Origin: Streptomyces sp. NBC_01235
Lineage (GTDB): Bacteria; Actinomycetota; Actinomycetes; Streptomycetales; Streptomycetaceae
Direction: 5' to 3'
DNA length: 64,000 bases
NCBI RefSeq assembly: GCF_035989285.1
Contig: NZ_CP108513.1
Location: forward strand, 5,642,001 to 5,706,000
Shown here: one piece after another, positions 44,048 to 52,788 of the stretch
Layout of the letters: each line of letters opens with the position of its first letter
How positions within the stretch are numbered: the first letter of the stretch is position 1
Program-made: the position numbers and the translations under genes
Notes under the pieces: model-generated
Database searches by the model: none
Seen by the model: the letters and a program-made list of their open reading frames with translations, nothing else
Told to the model about the DNA's origin: nothing

Positions 44048-44611
44048 ATGAACGAAAAGGACAGAGACGAAAGACGCACCGTGAAGGTGTCGAAGTACCT
44101 CTCGAAGCATCTGCGGCACCAACCCGAGCGCATCGGCCTCACCCTCGACGAGGCCGGCTGGGTGGAGATCGACGAGCTCATCGCCGCGTGCGCGGCGCAC
44201 GGCTTCCCCTTCACCCGGGACGAACTGGATCACGTCGTCGCCGCCAACGACAAGAAGCGCTTCGCGATCGACGGCACCCGGATCCGCGCCAGCCAGGGCC
44301 ACAGCGTCGACGTCGACCTCGGACTGCCCTCGGCGACCCCGCCGGCGTACCTCTACCACGGGACCGTGGCCCGCAACCTGGACGCGATCCGGACCGAGGG
44401 GCTGCGACCCATGAACCGGCACGATGTGCACCTCTCGTCCGACCGGGAGACCGCCACCCGGGTCGGCGCCCGCCGGGGCCGACCCGTGGTCCTCTCCGTC
44501 GACGCGGGGGCCATGCACCGTGACGGCCATGTCTTCCACGTCAGCGCGAACGGGGTGTGGCTGACAAAGGCCGTACCGCCGCGGTATCTGCGATTTCCCG
44601 AGCACCACTGA
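44048..44611 (+). CDS. kptA: RNA 2'-phosphotransferase (Tpt1/KptA)
   Basis: This 187-residue protein is complete. Landmarks are SKYLSKHLRHQPE (20 or so residues from the start), RASQGHSVDVDL, LYHGTVARNLDAI and MNRHDVHLSSD. This is the ADP-ribosyl-transfer site that removes an internal 2'-phosphate from RNA using NAD. In bacteria the natural substrate is unclear because tRNA splicing of the fungal type is absent. The start ATG 44048 has a weak SD. DnaA boxes lie upstream. Confidence 0.92.
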   Translation: MNEKDRDERRTVKVSKYLSKHLRHQPERIGLTLDEAGWVEIDELIAACAAHGFPFTRDELDHVVAANDKKRFAIDGTRIRASQGHSVDVDLGLPSATPPAYLYHGTVARNLDAIRTEGLRPMNRHDVHLSSDRETATRVGARRGRPVVLSVDAGAMHRDGHVFHVSANGVWLTKAVPPRYLRFPEHH

Positions 44612-44630
44612 TTCCTGGATGCTCACAGGT

Positions 44631-45074
44631 ATGGACCACCTGCCCACCACCGAGGCCGCCGTCACCGCCCTCCGCTCCCTCGCCGCCGCGTACGCGCTCG
44701 AGATCGAGGTAAGCCACGACATCGGCGCCGACCAGACCTCCCGCCGCACCTCCGCCGGCGTCGGCGTCACCACCGACCCGGACGGCTCGCTGCCGCACGA
44801 GGCCCATGTCGAGCTGGGCGGCCGACCGAGTGTGAGCGTGCGGCTGTACCCGGACGACGATGCCCTGATCACCGTCGACGGGGTGGAGTGCCCCGACATC
44901 GCCCGCGACGACGTGCCCGCCTTCCTCCGCTCGCTCTACGAAGGCCACGCCTGGGTCACATCCCGCCGCTTCCCGCCGGGCCGCTTCCTGATGGTGCCGC
45001 TACCGGGCGACCGGGTGCACAAGGAGTACATCCTGGTCGCGCTCAGCCCGTGGCTGTCCGGCCGCGTACGGTGA
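44631..45074 (+). CDS. Conserved hypothetical protein
   Basis: This 147-residue soluble protein starts [16 protein letters not shown] (ATG 44631); an in-frame ATG at 44619 is possible. It is mixed alpha/beta with [20 protein letters not shown] and the C-terminal [19 protein letters not shown]. No domain is recognised. It lies 19 bp after kptA and is probably co-transcribed. A perfect parS site follows 3 bp after its stop. Confidence 0.65.
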   Translation: MDHLPTTEAAVTALRSLAAAYALEIEVSHDIGADQTSRRTSAGVGVTTDPDGSLPHEAHVELGGRPSVSVRLYPDDDALITVDGVECPDIARDDVPAFLRSLYEGHAWVTSRRFPPGRFLMVPLPGDRVHKEYILVALSPWLSGRVR

Positions 45075-45076
45075 CT

Positions 45077-45090
45077 GTTTCACGTGAAAC
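45077..45090. other. Perfect parS site
   Basis: GTTTCACGTGAAAC, the exact ParB-binding palindrome, lies in the 42-bp gap before the flavin-dependent oxidoreductase gene. Confidence 0.9.
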
Positions 45091-45116
45091 ACGGTCGGCC
45101 GCATACGCTCGATGAC

Positions 45117-46019
45117 ATGAGTCTGCGCCTGAGCACCGTGATCCTCCCGTACCTGCGCTGGAACGAGGGCGGCCGTTCCGCGTGGACGCGGGCCGAGCAG
45201 CTCGGCTTCCACACCGCGTACACCTACGACCACCTGTCCTGGCGCAGCTTCCGCGACGGCCCGTGGTTCGGCGCGATCCCGACGCTGACCGCCGCCGCGT
45301 CCGCCACCGAGCGCCTGCGTCTGGGCACGCTGGTGACCTCGCCGAACTTCCGGCACCCGGTCACCCTCGCCAAGGAGCTGATCTCCCTGGACGACATCTC
45401 CGGCGGCCGGGTGACCCTGGGGATCGGCGCGGGCGGCACCGGGTTCGACGCCACCGCCCTCGGCCAGGAGCCGTGGACCCCGCGCGAGCGCGCCGACCGG
45501 CTCGCCGAGTTCGTACCGCTGCTGGACCGGCTGCTCACCGAGGACTCCGTGTCCTACGAGGGCGACCACTACTCGGCGCACGAGGCGCGCAACATCCCCG
45601 GCTGCGTCCAGCGCCCCCGGCTGCCCTTCGCGGTCGCCGCGACCGGACCGCGCGGGCTGCGGCTCGCCGCGCAGTACGGGCAGGCATGGGTGACCACGGG
45701 CGACCCCAGGCTGTACGAGAACGGCACCCCCGAGCAGTCGGTTCAGGCCATTCGCGGGCAGGCCGAGAAGCTCGCCGACGCCTGTGCCGAGCGCGGGCGG
45801 GACGTGAAGGAGCTGGACAAGATCCTGCTCACCGGGTTCACCCCGGACCGGGGCCGACCGCTGGGTTCCCTGGACGCCTTCGTCGATTTCGCGGGCCGGC
45901 ACCAGGAGCTCGGCTTCACGGAGATCGTGATCCACTGGCCCATCCCGGACTCCGACTTCGCCGCGGATGAGAAGGTCTTCGAGCAGATCGCCATGGGGGC
46001 AGCGGCTCAACTGCGCTGA
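45117..46019 (+). CDS. Luciferase-like (LLM-class) F420/FMN-dependent oxidoreductase
   Basis: This 300-residue TIM-barrel protein starts [15 protein letters not shown] (ATG 45117). Typical segments are [34 protein letters not shown] and [14 protein letters not shown]. It likely uses F420 or FMN to reduce or oxidise an unknown substrate. A perfect parS lies in its promoter region. A -10-like TACGCT about 10 bases upstream suggests leaderless transcription. Confidence 0.85.
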   Translation: MSLRLSTVILPYLRWNEGGRSAWTRAEQLGFHTAYTYDHLSWRSFRDGPWFGAIPTLTAAASATERLRLGTLVTSPNFRHPVTLAKELISLDDISGGRVTLGIGAGGTGFDATALGQEPWTPRERADRLAEFVPLLDRLLTEDSVSYEGDHYSAHEARNIPGCVQRPRLPFAVAATGPRGLRLAAQYGQAWVTTGDPRLYENGTPEQSVQAIRGQAEKLADACAERGRDVKELDKILLTGFTPDRGRPLGSLDAFVDFAGRHQELGFTEIVIHWPIPDSDFAADEKVFEQIAMGAAAQLR

Positions 46020-46108
46020 CCTCGGCATCAGGTCATCTGTGCCCTGCCTGTGCCTCATGTGTGCGGGCTCTCGCAGGGTCGTGCGGGCACATACGCGAGA
46101 ATGGCACG

Positions 46109-46978
46109 GTGACCTCAGCGACTCGACAGCCCGAGACCCCGGCCGCCGCCCTCCCGCCGCGGCTGATCGCCACCGATCTCGACGGCACTCTGCTGCGCGA
46201 CGACAAGTCGGTGTCCCCGCGCACGGTCGCCGCGCTCGCCGCCGCCGAGGAGGCGGGCATCGAGGTCTTCTTCGTCACCGGCCGCCCGGCCCGCTGGATG
46301 GACGTGGTCAGCGACCACGTCCACGGGCACGGCCTGGCGATCTGCGGCAACGGTGCCGCCGTCGTCGACCTGCACGGCGGCCCCGGCACCCACCGGTTCG
46401 TGAAGGTGCGCGAGCTGGCACGGGAGAACGCGCTGGACGCCGTACGGCTGCTGCGCGACGCGGCGCCCGGGACCATGTACGCCATCGAGCAGACGTACGG
46501 CTTCTACCAGGAGCCGGAGTATCCCAAGATGCACATGGAGATCCCCGACACCCTCGCGCCGGCCGAGCAACTGCTGGCGCCGGACGCGCCTGGGGCCGGC
46601 GAGCCGGTGCTGAAGATCCTCGCGTTCCACCCCACGATCGACCCCGACGCCTTCCTCAGCCTCGCCCGGCTGGCCATCGGCGACCGCGCCGACGTCACCC
46701 GCTCCAGCCCCAGCGCCCTGCTGGAGATCAGTGGTCCCGGCGTCTCCAAGGCCAGCACGCTCGCCCTGTGCTGTGCGGAGCGCGGCATCTCCCACGAGGA
46801 GGTCGTCGCGTTCGGGGACATGCCGAACGACGTCGAGATGCTCACTTGGGCCGGCCGGTCCTACGCCATGAGCAACGCGCACCCGGACGTGCTCAAGGCG
46901 GCCTCCGGGCGGACGGTCGCCAACAACGAGGACGGAGTCGCCGTCGTCATCGAGCAACTCCTCTCCGAGCGGGTGTGA
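46109..46978 (+). CDS. Cof-type HAD hydrolase (second copy)
   Basis: This 289-residue protein starts at GTG 46109, probably leaderless (GAGAAT at 46097). HAD motifs seen are [17 protein letters not shown], the Lys of GVSKASTL and GDMPNDVEM. It is closely related to the HAD gene coupled to serS (34807), indicating paralogy. Substrate unknown; phosphosugars or flavin nucleotides are typical. Confidence 0.88.
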   Translation: MTSATRQPETPAAALPPRLIATDLDGTLLRDDKSVSPRTVAALAAAEEAGIEVFFVTGRPARWMDVVSDHVHGHGLAICGNGAAVVDLHGGPGTHRFVKVRELARENALDAVRLLRDAAPGTMYAIEQTYGFYQEPEYPKMHMEIPDTLAPAEQLLAPDAPGAGEPVLKILAFHPTIDPDAFLSLARLAIGDRADVTRSSPSALLEISGPGVSKASTLALCCAERGISHEEVVAFGDMPNDVEMLTWAGRSYAMSNAHPDVLKAASGRTVANNEDGVAVVIEQLLSERV

Positions 46979-46996
46979 CCCCCGGACACAAGCCCT

Positions 46997-47024
46997 GGGG
47001 CCTGTCCTAGCCGACAGGCGCCCC
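46997..47024. terminator. Bidirectional terminator between HAD and M23 genes
   Basis: The inverted repeat GGGGCCTGTC ... GACAGGCGCCCC overlaps the M23 peptidase stop codon (47007-47009). It serves two convergent genes. Confidence 0.6.
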
Positions 47025-48062
47025 GTGTGCCGCAAGCCACGGCACCGGGTCCACCCCCGAGCCCAGCTCGGGCGTCACCCGCACCTCGAAGTGCAGATGC
47101 GGGCCGGTCGAGTTGCCGGACGTGCCCGACTGCCCGATCCACTGCCCGGTGCTCACGCTGTCGCCCTGGTCGACGGTGACAGCGGCGAGATGGGCGTACT
47201 GCGTGAAGTAGCCGTCGGCGTGCCGCACCACGATCTCGATCCCGAACGCGCCCCCGCAGGACACCCGCACCACACGACCCGCGCCGACCGCCCGCACAGG
47301 CGTGCCGATCGGCACCGCGAAGTCCTGACCGGTGTGCCGGTTCGCCCAGTGCGAACCGCCGCTGCCGAAGCCCGCAGACAGGGTGTACGTCTCGACCGGC
47401 GCGACCCAGTCGGCCGCGAAGTGCGTCGGCGGCTGGTCGAGCCGCACGGCGCCACGGCAGGAACCCGCGGCGACCGAGGCGTCCGCCTGCCCCTGCAACT
47501 GCCATCGCGCCTGTTCGAGCTTGCCGTCGATGTCCTTCTTCAGCCGGACGAGTCCTGCGTTGCGCCGCTCCACCGCCCGCCAGGCCTCGACGGCCTTCGC
47601 CTCGTCCGCGGCCAGCCGCGCCTCCGCCCGCCGGCTCCTGCCGATGGCGTTGTCGACGGCGAGATTCGCCTGGGAGAAGACGTGCTGACCGCGCATCAGC
47701 TGATCCGGGCTGCCCGCGAGGAGCATCTGCGCGGCGACCGGCAGCCCGCCACCGCCGCGGTACTGGGCGCGTGCGATACGGCCCAGCTCCTCGCGGAGCA
47801 CGGCGGTCTCCCGCCGTTCACGGGCGAGGAGTGCCTCCAGCCGGCGGGCCTGCCCCTGCTCCCCCTCCGCCTCGCGGCGCCCCGACTCGTACCGCTGCGT
47901 CGCCACCGCCGCGTCCTCGTACAGCCGGGCCACCTGCGCGCTGATCCCGGAGTCCGGGCCGTCGCCGGGCTCCCCGTCGGCCGCCGTGGGCCGCGCCGCG
48001 AGCACCGCGGCCGCGCACAGCAGAGCCGGAACGAGCAGGGTGCGGCGGCGAGGTGAGCGCAT
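47007..48062 (-). CDS. Secreted M23 (LytM-type) peptidase with coiled-coil domain
   Basis: This 351-residue protein has a signal peptide (about 1-28, PTAADGEPG). A long coiled coil (about 40-195) follows, like EnvC/NlpD or RipA-associated proteins. The C-terminal LytM domain (about 215-345) has the metal motifs HTGQDF (His, Asp) and HLHFEV (His-x-His). It should cleave peptidoglycan cross-bridges or activate amidases at the cell surface. The start ATG is at 48062. Confidence 0.9.
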   Translation of the reverse strand: MRSPRRRTLLVPALLCAAAVLAARPTAADGEPGDGPDSGISAQVARLYEDAAVATQRYESGRREAEGEQGQARRLEALLARERRETAVLREELGRIARAQYRGGGGLPVAAQMLLAGSPDQLMRGQHVFSQANLAVDNAIGRSRRAEARLAADEAKAVEAWRAVERRNAGLVRLKKDIDGKLEQARWQLQGQADASVAAGSCRGAVRLDQPPTHFAADWVAPVETYTLSAGFGSGGSHWANRHTGQDFAVPIGTPVRAVGAGRVVRVSCGGAFGIEIVVRHADGYFTQYAHLAAVTVDQGDSVSTGQWIGQSGTSGNSTGPHLHFEVRVTPELGSGVDPVPWLAAHGAPVG

Positions 48063-48175
48063 GTCAGCGATCGTGCCCCGACTGCGAGGCCCAGGTCCTG
48101 TTCAAGTCGTACGCCTGGGGGACACCCCGCCCCGGATGGCTCAGTGCGACGAGAAAACCGGCCCGGGCTCGCCGG

Positions 48176-51100
48176 TCACCGCGCCCCCACCAACAGCTCC
48201 GCGGCCTCCTCCCGCTCGGCCATCCGCCGCAACGGCCCCTCCACGGCGGCCAGCGCCGCGTACGAACCTCGCTGCACGACCCGGCCCTCGTCCAGCACGA
48301 CCACCTCGTCGACCGCTTCGAGACCGGCCAGCCGGTGGGTGATGAGCAGGGTCGTACGGCCTTCGGTGGCGGCCAGCAGGTCCTCGGTGAGCGCGTCGGC
48401 GGTCGGCAGGTCCAGATGCTCGGCGGGCTCGTCGAGCACCAGGACGGGGAAGTCGGCCAGCAGCGCCCGGGCCAGCGCGAGCCGCTGGCGCTGCCCGCCG
48501 GACAGCCGGGCACCGTGCTCACCGACGAGCGTGTCGAGTCCGTCGGGCAGTCCGTCGGCCCACTCCAGCAGGCGGGCTCGCGCCAGCGCGTCCCGCAGTT
48601 CCTCCTCGCTCGCCCCCTTCTTCGCGAGCAGCAGGTTCTCGCGGACCGAGCTGTCGAAGAGGTGCGCGTCCTGGGCGCACAGTCCGACGAGCCGCCGCAC
48701 GTCGTCGCCGTCCAGGGCTCGGGCGTCCACCCCGGCGAGCGTGTACAAGCCCGCGTCGGCGTCCAGGAACCGCAGCAGCACCTGCGCGAGCGTGGTCTTG
48801 CCGGACCCGGAGGGCCCCACGACGGCGACCCGGTGTCCCCGCGTCAGGGTGAGGTCGACTCCCGCGAGCGCGTCCCGGTCCTGCCCGGCGTGCCGGGCGG
48901 CCAGCCCCCTGACGACGAGCGGGAACGGCGACGCGGGCGCCTGCCGGGGCCGCTCCGGCTCGCGCACCGGCTCGGGGGAGTCCAGCACCTCGTACACCCG
49001 CTCCGCGCTCCTGCGTACCCGCTGGCGGTACTGCGCGGCCAGCGGTAGCCCCAGGACGGCCTCGAAGGCGGCCAGCGGGGTCAGGACGACCACCGCCATG
49101 GTCACGCCGCCCAGCCGCCCGTCGGCGACCGCCTGAGCGCCCACGAGCACGGCGGCCGCGACGGTCAGCCCGGAGACGAGCGCGGTCAGCCCGTCGCCGA
49201 GCGCGGTGGCGGTCGCGGCGCGCGAGGCGATCCGGGTGAGCACGGAATCGGCCGCGCGCACTTCGGCGGTACGCGCGGGCAGAGCGCCCGCGACGGTGAG
49301 TTCGGCGGTGCCGGTGAGCAGGTCGGCCGTGCGGGTGGCGAGCACGCCTCGGGCGGGGGCGAGCCGGCGCTCGGCCCGGCGCGCCACGGCAGCGGTGACC
49401 AGCGGGACGCCCACCCCGGCGGTCAGCAGCCCCGCGGCGAGCACGGCCCCGGCCTCGGGCAGCAGCCACGCGGTGAAGGCGACGGACCCGGTCGAGACGG
49501 CGACGGCGGCACCGGCGGGCAGCAGCCAGCGCAGCCAGTAGTCCTGCAACGCGTCCACGTCGGCGACCAGCCGTGTCAGCAGGTCGCCCCGACGGGTCGT
49601 ACGCAGGCCCGCGGGCGCCAGCCGCTCCAGCCGCCGATAGACGGCGACCCGGGTGTCGGCCAGCATCCGCAGCACGGCGTCGTGCGACACGAGCCGCTCC
49701 GCGTACCGGAACACCGCCCGCCCGATGCCGAAGGCGCGGGTCGCCGTCACGGCCACCATCAGGTAGAGCACCGGCGGCTGCTGCGAGGCCCGCGAGATGA
49801 GCCAGCCGGAGGTGGCCATGAGCCCCACGGCACTGCCGAGGGCAAGGCTGCCCAGCAGCAGCGCGAGCGCGAGCCGGCCGCGCCGGGCGCCGGCCGTCGC
49901 ACGGACCCGGGCGAGGACTCCGGCACCCCCGCCGGTAGCGGCGATCACCGTCTCGGGCTCCCCCGTGACGGGCGCGGCCGCCGTCTCTTCCCGCAGGGCG
50001 GGAGCGTCCTTGACCGCGGCCTCCACGGGCCTGTGGGTCTCGGTCCCGGCGAGCCGCACTACGCGGTCCGCCACCGCCAGCAGCGCCGGCCGGTGTACGA
50101 CCAGCAGGACCGTCCGCCCGGCCGCCAACCGCCGTACGGCCGCCACGACCTCCGCCTCGGTCTCCCCGTCGAGCGCGGCCGTGGGCTCGTCCAACAGCAG
50201 CACAGGCCGGTCCGCGAGGAACGCCCGGGCCAGCGCGAGCCGCTGTCGCTGCCCGGCGGACAGCCCGGTCCCGTCCTCGCCGAGCACGGTGTCGGCCCCG
50301 GCGGGCAGCGCGTCGACGAACTCCAGCGCCCCCGCGTCCGCCAGCGCCCTGCGGAGGGTCACGTCATCGGCGTCAGGACGCGCCAGCCGTATGTTCTCGG
50401 CGATCGTCCCGGCGTAGAGGTGCGGGCGCTGCGGCACCCACGCGATCCGCGACCGCCACTGCTCCAGATCGGCCTCCGCGAGGTCGGATCCCCCGGTCAG
50501 CACCCGGCCCTCGGTCGGCCGCACGAACCCCAGCAGCGTGTTCAGCAGGGTCGACTTGCCCGCGCCGCTCGGTCCGACGAGCGCGACCGTCTCACCGGGT
50601 TCGACGGTGAAGGACACGTCCGAGACGGCGTCGGCGGAGCGGCCGGGGTAGCGGACGGTCACGCCCTCGAAGGCCAGGCCGCCCTCAGTCACCTCGACCG
50701 TGCCCGACGCCGGTGCCGGCGTCTCCAGCACCTCGAAGATCTCCTCGGCGGCGGCCAGCCCCTCGGCGGCCGCGTGGTACTGCGCCCCCACCTGCCGCAG
50801 CGGAAGATACGCCTCGGGCGCGAGCACCAGGATCACCAGGCCGATGTACAGGTCCATCTCGCCATGCACGAGCCGCATACCGATCGTCACGGCGACCAGG
50901 GCCACCGACAGCGTCGCCAGCAGCTCCAGCGCGAACGACGAGATGAACGCGATCCGCAGCGTCCGCATCGTCGCCTGCCGGTACTCGCCGGTGATGCGCC
51001 GGATCGACTCGGCCTGAGCTTTGGCCCGCCCGAACACCTTCAGCGTGGGCAGCCCCGCGACGACGTCCAGGAAGTGCCCGGACAGCCGGGACAGCAGCCG

Positions 51101-51679
51101 CCACTGACGGTCCATCCGCGACTGCGTGGCCCAGCCGATCAGCACCATGAAGACCGGGATCAGCGGCAGGGTGCCGACGATGATCGCGGCGGACACCCAG
51201 TCCTCGGTGACGATCCGCGCCAGCACCGCGACCGGCACGACCACCGCCAGCCCCAACTGCGGCAGGTAGCGCGAGAAGTAGTCGTCAAGGGCGTCCACGC
51301 CCCGCGTGGCGAGGGCGACCAGCGAACCGGTGCGCTGGCCGCTGAGCCAGCCGGGTCCCAGCACGGTGGCCCGCTCCAGCAACCGCCCGCGCAACTCCGA
51401 CTTCACGGCGGCGCTCGCGCGGTGCGCGGCGAGCTCGGTGAGCCAGGAGACGAGGCCGCGGCCGACCGCGACGGCCACCAACAACAGCAGGGGAGTGCGT
51501 AGTTCGGCAATCGCCATGCCGTGCTGGAAGACACCGACCACCACCTCTGCGATGAGCATCGCCTGAGCGATGACCAGCGCCGCTCCGACGGCGCCCAGAG
51601 CGACGACCGCCACCAGGAAGAGGCGGGTGGCGCGGGCGTACCGGAGCAGACGCGGGTCGATCGGTTTCACGTGGAACAC
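48176..51679 (-). CDS. cydCD: CydDC fusion ABC exporter for cytochrome bd assembly
   Basis: This 1167-residue protein has two complete halves. TMD1 (about 20-315) precedes NBD1 with Walker A GPSGAGKST, signature LSAGQ and Walker B LLLDEPTAALD. TMD2 (about 590-870) precedes NBD2 with GPSGSGKTT, LSGGQ and LVLDEPAEHLD. CydDC exports thiols or haem-related reductants needed for cytochrome bd. NBD1 has Ala instead of Gly in the signature, suggesting an asymmetric ATPase. The first codons (MFHVKP) overlap a parS-like site. It lies 84 bp after cydB. Confidence 0.95.
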   Translation of the reverse strand: MFHVKPIDPRLLRYARATRLFLVAVVALGAVGAALVIAQAMLIAEVVVGVFQHGMAIAELRTPLLLLVAVAVGRGLVSWLTELAAHRASAAVKSELRGRLLERATVLGPGWLSGQRTGSLVALATRGVDALDDYFSRYLPQLGLAVVVPVAVLARIVTEDWVSAAIIVGTLPLIPVFMVLIGWATQSRMDRQWRLLSRLSGHFLDVVAGLPTLKVFGRAKAQAESIRRITGEYRQATMRTLRIAFISSFALELLATLSVALVAVTIGMRLVHGEMDLYIGLVILVLAPEAYLPLRQVGAQYHAAAEGLAAAEEIFEVLETPAPASGTVEVTEGGLAFEGVTVRYPGRSADAVSDVSFTVEPGETVALVGPSGAGKSTLLNTLLGFVRPTEGRVLTGGSDLAEADLEQWRSRIAWVPQRPHLYAGTIAENIRLARPDADDVTLRRALADAGALEFVDALPAGADTVLGEDGTGLSAGQRQRLALARAFLADRPVLLLDEPTAALDGETEAEVVAAVRRLAAGRTVLLVVHRPALLAVADRVVRLAGTETHRPVEAAVKDAPALREETAAAPVTGEPETVIAATGGGAGVLARVRATAGARRGRLALALLLGSLALGSAVGLMATSGWLISRASQQPPVLYLMVAVTATRAFGIGRAVFRYAERLVSHDAVLRMLADTRVAVYRRLERLAPAGLRTTRRGDLLTRLVADVDALQDYWLRWLLPAGAAVAVSTGSVAFTAWLLPEAGAVLAAGLLTAGVGVPLVTAAVARRAERRLAPARGVLATRTADLLTGTAELTVAGALPARTAEVRAADSVLTRIASRAATATALGDGLTALVSGLTVAAAVLVGAQAVADGRLGGVTMAVVVLTPLAAFEAVLGLPLAAQYRQRVRRSAERVYEVLDSPEPVREPERPRQAPASPFPLVVRGLAARHAGQDRDALAGVDLTLTRGHRVAVVGPSGSGKTTLAQVLLRFLDADAGLYTLAGVDARALDGDDVRRLVGLCAQDAHLFDSSVRENLLLAKKGASEEELRDALARARLLEWADGLPDGLDTLVGEHGARLSGGQRQRLALARALLADFPVLVLDEPAEHLDLPTADALTEDLLAATEGRTTLLITHRLAGLEAVDEVVVLDEGRVVQRGSYAALAAVEGPLRRMAEREEAAELLVGAR
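51664..51677. other. parS-like site at cydCD start
   Basis: GTTTCACGTGGAAC, one mismatch, overlaps codons 1-6 of cydCD. Confidence 0.75.
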
Positions 51680-51697
51680 CCATTTCTCAAAGAGTAC

Positions 51698-51711
51698 GTT
51701 TCACGTGAAAC
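51698..51711. other. Perfect parS site
   Basis: GTTTCACGTGAAAC in the cydB-cydCD gap, 34 bp from the site at 51664. Confidence 0.9.
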
Positions 51712-51733
51712 ACACTCTCTCCTCATGGGGCAT

Positions 51734-51747
51734 GTTTCACGTGAAAC
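51734..51747. other. Perfect parS site
   Basis: GTTTCACGTGAAAC, 36 bp from the site at 51698 and just after the cydB stop. Confidence 0.9.
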
Positions 51748-51763
51748 ATGCCCCACCTCGGAC

Positions 51764-52768
51764 TCAGTGCGCAGCGTCGACGATGTGCTGCGTGCCGATG
51801 CGCTTGCGGAACACCCAGTACGTCCAGCTCTGGTAGAGCAGCACGATCGGCGTGGCGATCCCCGCACACCAGGTCATGATCTTCAGGGTGTACGGGCTCG
51901 ACGAGGCGTTGGTCACCGTGAGGCTCCAGTCCGAGTTGAGCGTGGACGGCATGACGTTCGGAAAGAGCGTCAGGAAGAGCATCGCCACGGCGGCCACGAT
52001 GGTGACACCGGAGAGGGCGAACGACCAGCCTTCACGCCCTGCCTGGTTCGCCACGAGCGCCGCGACCAGGGCGGCGACCGCCACGACCAGCGCGACCAGG
52101 CTCTTGGCGTCACCGCTGTCGACCTGCGTCCACAGCAGGAAGGCCAGGGCGACCACTGCGGTCACGAGTCCCACCTTCAGCGCCAGCTTCCGTGCCCGCT
52201 CCCGGATGTCGCCGACGGTCTTGAGGGCCGTGAACACCGCACCGTGGAAGGTGAACAGCGTCAGGGTCACCAGGCCGCCGAGCAGCGCGTACGGGTTGAG
52301 CAGATCCCAGACGTTGCCCACGTACTCGAAGTCCTGGTCGATCTTGACGCCGCCCACGATGTTGCCGAAGGCGACGCCCCACAGGAACGCGGGAAGGAGC
52401 GAGGTCCAGAAGATCGCGGTCTCCCAGTTGCGCTGCCAGTTCTCCTCGGGCCGCTTCGCCCGGTACTCGAAGGCGACGCCCCGCACGATCAGGCAGATCA
52501 GGATGAGCAGCAGAGGCAGGTAGAAGCCGGAGAAGAGCGTGGCGTACCACTCGGGGAAGGCGGCGAAGGTCGCGCCGCCCGCGGTGAGCAGCCACACCTC
52601 GTTGCCGTCCCAGACGGGCCCGATGGTGTTGATGAGCACCCGCTTCTCAACCCGGTCGCGCGCGAGCAACCTGGTGAGGATGCCGACCCCGAAGTCGAAG
52701 CCCTCCAGGAAGAAGTAGCCGATCCACAGGACGGCGATCAGGACGAACCAGACGTCGTGCAGTTCCAT
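51764..52768 (-). CDS. cydB: Cytochrome bd ubiquinol/menaquinol oxidase subunit II
   Basis: This 334-residue membrane protein has eight to nine helices. It starts MELHDVWFVLIAVLWIGYFF, with FFLEGFDFGVGIL typical of CydB. It is the second subunit of the cytochrome bd oxidase that passes electrons from menaquinol to oxygen. It lies 20 bp after cydA and 84 bp before cydCD. Confidence 0.95.
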   Translation of the reverse strand: MELHDVWFVLIAVLWIGYFFLEGFDFGVGILTRLLARDRVEKRVLINTIGPVWDGNEVWLLTAGGATFAAFPEWYATLFSGFYLPLLLILICLIVRGVAFEYRAKRPEENWQRNWETAIFWTSLLPAFLWGVAFGNIVGGVKIDQDFEYVGNVWDLLNPYALLGGLVTLTLFTFHGAVFTALKTVGDIRERARKLALKVGLVTAVVALAFLLWTQVDSGDAKSLVALVVAVAALVAALVANQAGREGWSFALSGVTIVAAVAMLFLTLFPNVMPSTLNSDWSLTVTNASSSPYTLKIMTWCAGIATPIVLLYQSWTYWVFRKRIGTQHIVDAAH

Positions 52769-52788
52769 GACTGTGCAGCTCCCTCGGC

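Noticed and set aside
40711..44214. 1167-residue open frame on the minus strand
   Set aside because: It is antisense to the M24, EphD-like and kptA genes and has no domain; stop codons are rare here only because of G+C content.
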